From an uncultured Verrucomicrobiota bacterium (GTDB taxonomy: Bacteria; Verrucomicrobiota; Kiritimatiellia; RFP12; UBA1067): DNA of 5,462 nucleotides. The stretch covers positions 1-5,462 of the forward strand of contig CALYRV010000099.1 in NCBI GenBank assembly GCA_945483525.1, given 5' to 3'. A program made the position numbers and the translations under genes. This document shows positions 1-5,070 of this stretch, piece after piece. Numbering within the stretch: position 1 is the stretch's first letter; each line of letters begins with the position of its first letter. Below the pieces are notes generated by a model, which was given only the letters and a program-made list of their open reading frames with translations, made no database searches and was not told the DNA's origin.

Positions 1-54
1 ATTCAGGTTCTGGTGCCGCAAGGTGTGTGGGTTCAAATCCCACCGGGTGCACCA
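1..54 (+). tRNA. tRNA-Leu (anticodon CAG), 5' part outside the window
   Basis: This is the 3' part of a tRNA, starting at the last base of the 5' anticodon strand. The seven-base loop at 2-8 carries CAG at 4-6, and the 3' anticodon strand is TCTGG at 9-13. A long variable arm follows, with a TGCC/GGTG stem around a GCAA loop (14-25), as in class II tRNAs. The T arm is a GTGGG/CCCAC stem (27-31 and 39-43) around TTCAAAT. The acceptor strand CGGGTGC, discriminator A and an encoded CCA end at 54. The long variable arm with anticodon CAG indicates leucine (CUG codons). The D arm and 5' acceptor strand lie upstream of the window, so their pairing cannot be checked. Confidence 0.93.
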
Positions 55-61
55 AGAAGCT

Positions 62-136
62 GGCCCCTTCGTCTATCGGCTAGGACATCTGGTTCTCATC
101 CAGGTAAGAGCGGTCCGACTCCGCTAGGGGCTGCCA
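62..136 (+). tRNA. tRNA-Glu (anticodon CTC)
   Basis: This is a complete 75-nt cloverleaf with encoded CCA. The acceptor strands GGCCCCT (62-68) and AGGGGCT (126-132) pair with a G-U at the terminal position. The D arm (71-86) contains the conserved GG at 78-79. The anticodon stem 88-92/100-104 encloses TTCTCAT with anticodon CTC at 95-97, reading GAG. The T stem AGCGG/CCGCT (109-113 and 121-125) encloses TCCGACT. The discriminator is G133, followed by CCA at 134-136. The T loop has C where nearly all tRNAs have U55 (the TruB pseudouridine site). The gene lies 7 nt after tRNA-Leu, so the two are probably processed from one transcript, and a protein gene begins only 9 nt downstream. Confidence 0.96.
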
Positions 137-144
137 AATGGCAG
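131..144 (+). repeat. Small inverted repeat at the tRNA-Glu / CDS junction
   Basis: CTGCCA (131-136) and TGGCAG (139-144) are exact reverse complements separated by AA. In RNA this could form five base pairs around a four-base loop. The left arm is the 3' end of tRNA-Glu including CCA; the right arm lies just before the ATG at 146. An arm this short could arise by chance. A functional role, for instance competition between tRNA folding and access to the next start codon, is speculation. Confidence 0.4.
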
Positions 145-145
145 A

Positions 146-1963
146 ATGAAAAAAGCGCTTAAAGCAATCGGAAAGACGGTGAAGTTGATCTTCATCGTCT
201 TTTGCGTTTTCGTCGGGACGTTGTTTTTTCGCCAGCAGCGTCTTCCCCGCGATTGGGTGGAAGCTATCTGTTGTCGGCTTTCAACAGACCGGATAATCAT
301 AACTTGTGATTCCGTGTCTGTAGGTTTCATTGATGGTTTTCATTTCGGCAATCTTCGTGCTTACGATCGCGAGCGCCGCGATAATCTTAAGCCGATGTTT
401 TCATCTGATTCCGTTTCTGTGTTTATGTTTCCATGGAAGATCCGGATTGTAGGCGCGAAATTTCCGCGGTTGCATGATGGGTATTATTTTCCTGATCCTG
501 AAGATTCTCCGTTCGTCCCTGATCGTAATTCCGACTTCGATATCGCGAAGCTGGAGCTACCGAGGATGCCATCGTTCACGCTTGAGCTCATACGTCCAGA
601 GATCCTGGGTATTGCGCCAGAGAAGGTTACCGCGAGCGTATCACTTGGGTTGCAGAAGGTGGATGTTCAGTCGATTCGTCTTGATTGGCCAGATCAGGAC
701 AGGCGGATGTGGTTGGATGGATATTGCACTATGGATTTTGCTTCGAGGCTAGTTATCGGTGAAGTCTCTGGAACGGCGCGACAGGAGCATATCCGTCCGT
801 TACTGGTGGCACTTGATCTTCCTGGTTCGTACGAATACATGGGTGGCTATCCGGATACGGGTACATCCGGGTTCACCGAGGTGATCGGTCCTGTTCCTGC
901 GTCCTGTTTCTGGAAGGTGGATCTCGCGACCAGCGAGTTTAATCTTGAACTTGATCTGCATCCGGTGATGGGGCGTTATAACAATGTCAGGTTACAGCGG
1001 GCTGACGGAAAAGTCGGTATACACGTGTACTTCACCGACGAATACATGGGTTATGACATCACCGTGGGGCCTCTTACCGCGGTTGATCTCAAGGGTAGGC
1101 TGTTTGGTGGATGTCTTACGGTGCATAGCACGAACGATGTCAACTGCCTGGAGTTCGATGCGCATAGTGAACTCGAGAAGCAGGATACTCTTGATATCAT
1201 GGGCTATCTCAATAAGGGCACCTTGGATGTGTTGAAGTGCGATACTCCTGTGCGAGTGACGGCGAAGGGTGTTTTCAATTGCAATGACGTAAATATTCCT
1301 AATAATGATTTTGGAGGGCATGTCGAGTGCGATAAGGGGGCGTTCGTTGGCGAGGGATTCAAGGATTTGAAGCTGGATTATCATTTGCGCGGAAGTGAAA
1401 TCACCTTTACGAACGTTACGGCAAAAGGGGTGGTCGGCGGCGATGCTTGCGGTTATGCGGTGTTTCATGTGCCGATTGCCGAAGGTGACGAGGACTTTTA
1501 CGGGCATGGATCGGTCTGCATCGAGAACGGTAAGCTGGTTCAGGTTCCGCTGTTCTCCGTCCTGACCGCAGCTCTAGCGGAAAATGTTCCCGGTATCGAA
1601 AAGCTGGTGAATCAGAGCGAGGCATGCTGCGATTTTACGATCTCCAACGGTGTTTTCCGGACCGAGAATCTGGTTGTTGAAGGAGCGCTTTTCAGTATCC
1701 GGCTTAGCGGTTTTTGTGATTTGACGACCGAAGAGATCGATTTCGTCGCGCATTGTACGGTCATGAAGAAGGAGTCGGTCCTCGGTAAATATCTGATTCA
1801 GCCGGTGTTATGGCCGTTTACCAAGTTTCTAACCGAGTTCGAGGTGACGGGAAAGGCCCGTGACCCTAAATTGCGCAACACTTCGGTAAAGGGCTTTACT
1901 GATAAGGCCGGAGAGCTGACTACGAAGGCCGGCAATTTTATAAAGGACATGATTATCCGATGA
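146..1963 (+). CDS. AsmA-like membrane-anchored periplasmic protein
   Basis: This 605-residue protein has one N-terminal membrane anchor (about residues 12-28, rich in F, V and I) after a lysine-rich start, so the rest should lie in the periplasm. The body is beta-rich with alternating polar and hydrophobic residues. The region around 450-578 resembles the AsmA-like C-terminal region: a GxG-xxIxNGKL-type strand at 453-464, then ISNGVFRTENL near 499-509, and VTGKARDPKL near 567-576. AsmA, TamB and YhdP relatives are thought to form hydrophobic grooves that move phospholipid between inner and outer membranes; that role is inferred here. Residues 585-596 contain a short KAG-x3-TKAG repeat. An earlier ATG at 138 meets a stop after three codons, so 146 is the start. 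It has no clear Shine-Dalgarno sequence. The stop overlaps the rsmA start as ATGA, indicating coupling. The protein is unusually rich in cysteine (17 residues). Confidence 0.8.
   Translation: MKKALKAIGKTVKLIFIVFCVFVGTLFFRQQRLPRDWVEAICCRLSTDRIIITCDSVSVGFIDGFHFGNLRAYDRERRDNLKPMFSSDSVSVFMFPWKIRIVGAKFPRLHDGYYFPDPEDSPFVPDRNSDFDIAKLELPRMPSFTLELIRPEILGIAPEKVTASVSLGLQKVDVQSIRLDWPDQDRRMWLDGYCTMDFASRLVIGEVSGTARQEHIRPLLVALDLPGSYEYMGGYPDTGTSGFTEVIGPVPASCFWKVDLATSEFNLELDLHPVMGRYNNVRLQRADGKVGIHVYFTDEYMGYDITVGPLTAVDLKGRLFGGCLTVHSTNDVNCLEFDAHSELEKQDTLDIMGYLNKGTLDVLKCDTPVRVTAKGVFNCNDVNIPNNDFGGHVECDKGAFVGEGFKDLKLDYHLRGSEITFTNVTAKGVVGGDACGYAVFHVPIAEGDEDFYGHGSVCIENGKLVQVPLFSVLTAALAENVPGIEKLVNQSEACCDFTISNGVFRTENLVVEGALFSIRLSGFCDLTTEEIDFVAHCTVMKKESVLGKYLIQPVLWPFTKFLTEFEVTGKARDPKLRNTSVKGFTDKAGELTTKAGNFIKDMIIR
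1942..1947 (+). promoter_or_regulatory. Candidate ribosome binding site of rsmA
   Basis: AAAGGA lies 12 nt before the ATG at 1960, inside the last codons of the asmA-like gene. The same hexamer precedes the hexokinase start at similar spacing, which supports both starts. The spacing here is slightly long, so coupling through the ATGA overlap may matter more. Confidence 0.45.
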
Positions 1964-2835
1964 ATCTAACCTCTCCCAGCCAGGTCAAGTCGTGGTGTAT
2001 CGAGAATGGGTTTCATCCTAACAAAACGCTAGGGCAGAATTTTTTGATTGACCAGAATGCGCTGAAGGCGATTGTTGACAGCGGGCTGGAGAAGGTGCAG
2101 GGTGCGGAGTGCAGGGTGCTGGAGATCGGTCCGGGAATGGGTGTATTGACCGAGGAGATGCTCAAGCGCGGTTGTAAGGTCACGGCGATAGAGAAGGATC
2201 CTGTTCTTGCAGAGCGCCTCGAAAAAGAGAGATTGGCGAAGATTGAAGCTGAAGAGTGGTGGAGGAAACTAGAGCTGTTTACAGGCGACGCCTTGGATGT
2301 TATAGGCGATTCAATGAGGAAAATCGAGAGTCCGCTGTCGACCTCTGTCTATAACCTTGACCTTCATTCGTTCGACTGCATGATCTCGAATCTGCCGTAT
2401 CAGGCAGGGACGCGGATTCTTCTCGAGCTCGTGCAGGCACGGACCATTCCGGTGATCACCGCGCTTGTTCAGACTGAAGTTGCGGAACGGCTCGCGGCGA
2501 AAGAGGGATCAAAAGTTCGCGGACTTGCCGGGGTGTGGGCTCAACTTGATTATGACGTCGCGATTACTCGAAAGGTGTCTGCGAGCTGCTTCTGGCCGCG
2601 TCCCGAAATCGGGTCAAGCGTCGTGCGGCTAATTCGCCATGATCGTAATGTTAATCTTTCCGCGAAGGAACGCGTGATTTTTCATCGTTTGACGAAAAAG
2701 GCATTTGAACATCGTCGCAAACAGCTTGGCAGCATATTCAAAGATATGATACAATCTACTGCCAGAGCCGAGGAGCTCACTAATCAAGATTGGATAAACC
2801 TAACGAAAGGACTCGCACAAAATGAAGACGCCTGA
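1960..2835 (+). CDS. rsmA: 16S rRNA (adenine1518-N6/adenine1519-N6)-dimethyltransferase
   Basis: RsmA (KsgA) uses S-adenosylmethionine to dimethylate two adjacent adenines in the 3' terminal helix of 16S rRNA during late small-subunit assembly in the cytoplasm. The 291-residue length fits the family. Motifs appear in the expected order: LGQNFL (24-29), the SAM-binding EIGPGMG (55-61), the ribose-contacting acidic residue in IEKD (E78), GDA (109-111), the catalytic NLPY (144-147), FWPRPEIGSS (211-220) and FEHRRKQL (249-256). The segment between GDA and NLPY is about ten residues longer than in E. coli as I recall it, a probable loop insertion. The start overlaps the asmA-like stop by 4 nt, and the end overlaps the hexokinase start by 14 nt. 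Lysine codons are mixed AAA and AAG, unlike the AAG-dominated hexokinase gene. Confidence 0.97.
   Translation: MNLTSPSQVKSWCIENGFHPNKTLGQNFLIDQNALKAIVDSGLEKVQGAECRVLEIGPGMGVLTEEMLKRGCKVTAIEKDPVLAERLEKERLAKIEAEEWWRKLELFTGDALDVIGDSMRKIESPLSTSVYNLDLHSFDCMISNLPYQAGTRILLELVQARTIPVITALVQTEVAERLAAKEGSKVRGLAGVWAQLDYDVAITRKVSASCFWPRPEIGSSVVRLIRHDRNVNLSAKERVIFHRLTKKAFEHRRKQLGSIFKDMIQSTARAEELTNQDWINLTKGLAQNEDA
2726..2755 (+). promoter_or_regulatory. Candidate sigma70-type promoter for hexokinase
   Basis: TTGGCA (2726-2731) and TACAAT (2750-2755) each differ from the -35 and -10 consensus at one position and are separated by 18 bp. Transcription would start near 2762, about 60 nt before the hexokinase ATG. 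The element lies inside the 3' end of rsmA, where it must also encode protein. Such matches can occur by chance, but position and spacing are right for an internal promoter raising hexokinase expression. Confidence 0.4.
2806..2811 (+). promoter_or_regulatory. Ribosome binding site of hexokinase
   Basis: AAAGGA lies 10 nt upstream of the ATG at 2822 and is embedded in the last codons of rsmA. It supports the start that overlaps rsmA by 14 nt in another frame. Confidence 0.6.
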
Positions 2836-4108
2836 AGAATTTCTTAAGGATAACGGTTTCGTCGCCGCGGCGGATATTGATCGCGCGGGAATGATCTCGA
2901 CTTTTCTTTCCGAAATGGAGAAGGGCCTTGCCGGTGAAAAGAGCTCGCTCTTGATGATTCCGACTTATGTAGGTGTGGACGGGAAGATCCCTCAGGGTTC
3001 AAAGGCGCTGGTTCTCGATGCCGGCGGCACTAATTTCCGCGGCGGCATTGTCACTATTCCGCCGGCGGTTACCGATAAGGAGAATCAGCCGATGCCCGGT
3101 ACCAAGGGCGAGGTTGACGAGGAGGCTTTCTATAACGCGTTCGCGTCAGAGGTGAAGCGACTTGAGGGTAAGGCCACTGTTGAAAAGATCGGCTGGTGCT
3201 TCTCCTATCCTGCGGATGCCACTCCGGATCTCGATGCGAAGCTGATCGCATGGACAAAGGGCATCAAGGCTCCGGCAATCGTCGGTCAGCATGTCGGCGC
3301 CGAGCTCCTGAAGCGCACTGGCGGCAAGGGTGTTGCCGTCGTCAACGACACGGTCGCGACGTTGCTTGCCGCGAAGGCCACTGAAGGCGACAAGACCTAT
3401 TCTTCATACATTGGCTTCATTCTCGGCACTGGTACCAATTCCGCCTACGTCGAGAAGAACAAGAACATCACCAAGACGCCGGGTCTCGATCCGGATGGCT
3501 CGATGATCATCAATGCGGAATCCGGCGGCTTTGACAAGTTTGAGCGTAGCGCGTTTGATATTGCCGCCGACAACAAGACCGGTGCGCCTGGTTTCCATGT
3601 CTTTGAAAAACTCATTTCCGGGGCGTATCTTGGTCCGATCGGGCTTGAGATTTACAAGGCCGCCGCCAAGGAGGGATTCTTCTCTAAGTCAGCAGCGGAC
3701 AAGATCGCCGGGCTCGGCTCGCTTGAAACGATGGATTTCGACAATTTCTGCGCCGGTTTCAAAAAGCCTGGTCGTGACAACGTGCTGGATGCCATCTTCG
3801 CTGACGAAGCCGATGCCAAGATTGCCAAGCGACTCGGTATTCCCGTCTTCGAGCGCGCCGCCGTCCTTACCGCGGTGCATCTCGCGGCCTTCGTCATCAA
3901 GTCTGGTGAGGGCGTCAGCGCCGATGCTCCGGTCGCGATTAATGCGGACGGTTCCACTTATTATAAGACCCGCGCGATTCCTTTCGCGCAGACCGTCACC
4001 AAGGAGCTTGATGAGATGCTCGTCAAGCGTCGTAACATCCACTATGTCATCACCCCGCAGGTAGACGATGCTCCAATGGTTGGTGCTGGCATTGCCGCGA
4101 TGCTCTGA
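2822..4108 (+). CDS. Hexokinase, eukaryotic-type fold
   Basis: This 428-residue cytoplasmic enzyme is predicted to transfer phosphate from ATP to the 6-hydroxyl of glucose or a related hexose, feeding glycolysis. It matches the eukaryotic hexokinase family, not ROK or Glk. Visible motifs are SSLLMIPTYV (41-50, cf. the conserved LPTY segment), phosphate-1 LDAGGTNFR (65-73), FSYP (127-130), WTKG (144-147), NDTVATLLA (175-183, D176 as catalytic base), GFILGTGTNSAYVE (198-211), INAESGGFD (230-238, E233) and FEKLISGAYLG (261-271, E262); the last two glutamates correspond to sugar-contacting residues. The usual C-terminal DGSGKGAA segment is replaced by DDAPMVGAGIAAM (415-427). Length is somewhat below the roughly 460-480 of eukaryotic single-domain forms. 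Lysine is encoded almost only by AAG, suggesting high expression. The start overlaps rsmA by 14 nt and has a good ribosome binding site. Substrate specificity cannot be read from sequence alone. Confidence 0.93.
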   Translation: MKTPEEFLKDNGFVAAADIDRAGMISTFLSEMEKGLAGEKSSLLMIPTYVGVDGKIPQGSKALVLDAGGTNFRGGIVTIPPAVTDKENQPMPGTKGEVDEEAFYNAFASEVKRLEGKATVEKIGWCFSYPADATPDLDAKLIAWTKGIKAPAIVGQHVGAELLKRTGGKGVAVVNDTVATLLAAKATEGDKTYSSYIGFILGTGTNSAYVEKNKNITKTPGLDPDGSMIINAESGGFDKFERSAFDIAADNKTGAPGFHVFEKLISGAYLGPIGLEIYKAAAKEGFFSKSAADKIAGLGSLETMDFDNFCAGFKKPGRDNVLDAIFADEADAKIAKRLGIPVFERAAVLTAVHLAAFVIKSGEGVSADAPVAINADGSTYYKTRAIPFAQTVTKELDEMLVKRRNIHYVITPQVDDAPMVGAGIAAML

Positions 4109-4128
4109 AAATAGTGAACGCTAAAGAG

Positions 4129-4135
4129 AAAGGTG
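4129..4135 (+). promoter_or_regulatory. Purine-rich candidate ribosome binding site before surA-like gene
   Basis: AAAGGTG lies 11 nt upstream of the ATG at 4147, similar in form and spacing to the AAAGGA sites of rsmA and hexokinase. A second purine tract, GGGAGAG (4149-4155), precedes the ATG at 4171 at about 15 nt. The first site argues for the longer start; the protein sequence argues for the shorter one, so the true start stays open between them. Confidence 0.35.
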
Positions 4136-4170
4136 AAAGAGTAAGAATGGGAGAGTTCATTGGTTGTAAC

Positions 4171-5070
4171 ATGAAAAAGCTGTCTTTTTGCTTTTTCACC
4201 TTTGTTTTTCTGCTTTTGCGCCCGACTTCGACTGTTACCGCAGTCGAAGTCGATGGTATCGCCGCTCAGGTCGGTTCGCAAACGATACTCCGAAGTGAAG
4301 TTTACGAGGAGATGCGTCGCAACAGAATGGATCAGTCGCAGTACGCCAAGGCTCGTAACGAGATGATTGACCGCAAACTGATTCTCAAGGCGGCGCAGGA
4401 TTCGAAGATGACCATGCAAGAGTGGGTTGTTGAGAACCGTATTCGGGAAATCGTCCAGCGGTCGTTCGGCGGCGATCGCAACAAACTGATGGATGTGTTG
4501 GCTGCCCAGAAGGTCTCGTATCCGGAGTGGCGTCAGCGCATGAAGGACGATATGATTGTCGGTGCGATGCGTTGGCAGATCGTAGACAAGAACGTCGACG
4601 CTACGCCCGGGGATATGCGCGAGGAATTCAAGAATCATCCTGAGCGTTATTCGGTTGGAGGCAAGGTTACGCTGTCCATAATCTTGTTGCGCCCTGAAGA
4701 TCTTGGCAAGCGTGAAGAGGTGATGTCCGCGATCAAGACCAATTCCTTCTCCGAAGTCGCTAAGCGGTATTCTGCTGGAAGTCATGCGTCTGAAGGTGGC
4801 CTCTGGAAGGACATTGATCCCGTGGAGTGTTTCCGCACGGAGGTCTGTGATGTCATTGCGAAAATGCCGTTGATGACCATTAGTTCCTGGATTGAGCTGG
4901 ATGGTTGGAGTTATCTCATTCGCAAAGAGGCCGAAACGCCCTCTAAGCAGTTGTCCTTTGATGAGGCGTACGATAAGGTCGACGCCAATGTCCGCGAGGC
5001 CAAGGCGAAGCAGATATATCTCGACTGGATCAGGCGCCTTCGTTCCGAAAGCTATATCAAAATCTACTGA
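4171..5070 (+). CDS. SurA-like periplasmic chaperone with degenerate parvulin domain
   Basis: Exported SurA-family proteins chaperone unfolded outer-membrane proteins through the periplasm. From ATG 4171 the protein has 299 residues. It begins with a textbook signal peptide: MKK, then a hydrophobic core (about 4-16), with probable cleavage after A24 (TVTA before VEVDG). Residues 25-140 resemble the SurA N-terminal domain (VDGIAAQVGSQTILRSEV, then RNEMIDRKLIL). Residues 165-255 resemble a parvulin prolyl isomerase domain (FSEVAKRYS at 193-201, a GG at 209-210), but the two usual histidines are replaced (LSIILL for RHILL, GWSYLI for GWHLI). Isomerase activity is therefore doubtful. A basic helical tail follows. 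ATG 4147 and GTG 4114 are in-frame alternatives, adding 8 or 19 residues; I prefer 4171 for the signal peptide. The gene follows hexokinase with no terminator visible and its stop overlaps the rimO start. Confidence 0.85.
   Translation: MKKLSFCFFTFVFLLLRPTSTVTAVEVDGIAAQVGSQTILRSEVYEEMRRNRMDQSQYAKARNEMIDRKLILKAAQDSKMTMQEWVVENRIREIVQRSFGGDRNKLMDVLAAQKVSYPEWRQRMKDDMIVGAMRWQIVDKNVDATPGDMREEFKNHPERYSVGGKVTLSIILLRPEDLGKREEVMSAIKTNSFSEVAKRYSAGSHASEGGLWKDIDPVECFRTEVCDVIAKMPLMTISSWIELDGWSYLIRKEAETPSKQLSFDEAYDKVDANVREAKAKQIYLDWIRRLRSESYIKIY
4223..4252 (+). repeat. Perfect 12-bp inverted repeat inside the surA-like gene
   Basis: CGACTTCGACTG (4223-4234) and CAGTCGAAGTCG (4241-4252) are exact reverse complements around a six-base TTACCG spacer. 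Seven of twelve pairs are G-C, so the mRNA would form a stable hairpin. It begins 52 nt after the ATG at 4171 and spans the codons around the predicted signal-peptidase site (P18 to D28). No T-run follows, so it is not an intrinsic terminator. Its role is unknown. Confidence 0.85.

Noticed and set aside
1..136. tRNA genes as an attachment site for an integrated element.
   Set aside because: No repeat of the tRNA 3' end other than the 6-base reverse arm, and no integrase or other mobile-element gene, occurs downstream in the window.
992..1507. Open frame of 171 codons on the minus strand inside the asmA-like gene.
   Set aside because: It has no recognised motif and lies wholly within a gene that is intact, has a membrane anchor and is coupled to rsmA.
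3020..3066. GCCGGCGG and CCGCCGGC arms in the hexokinase gene as a possible hairpin.
   Set aside because: The arms are only 8 bp and 31 nt apart, and they arise from Gly, Ala and Pro codons around the conserved GGTNFRGG segment.
3513..4064. Plus-strand frame of 183 codons, serine- and arginine-rich, inside the hexokinase gene.
   Set aside because: Its composition is typical of an off-frame reading of a GC-biased gene, and the hexokinase motifs continue through the region in the other frame.
4114..4116. GTG at 4114 as start of the surA-like gene, 5 nt after the hexokinase stop.
   Set aside because: It would add 19 residues, several of them charged, before an already complete signal peptide, with no ribosome binding site at suitable spacing.
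4109..4170. Possible terminator between hexokinase and the surA-like gene.
   Set aside because: I see no GC-rich stem with a T-run here; the stretch is purine-rich and holds candidate ribosome binding sites and three alternative starts.
4042..4785. Open frame of 247 codons on the minus strand, antisense to the surA-like gene and the hexokinase end.
   Set aside because: The surA-like and hexokinase products on the other strand have clear family motifs. The antisense translation shows no recognisable domain and crosses two real genes, so it is a shadow of their codon usage.
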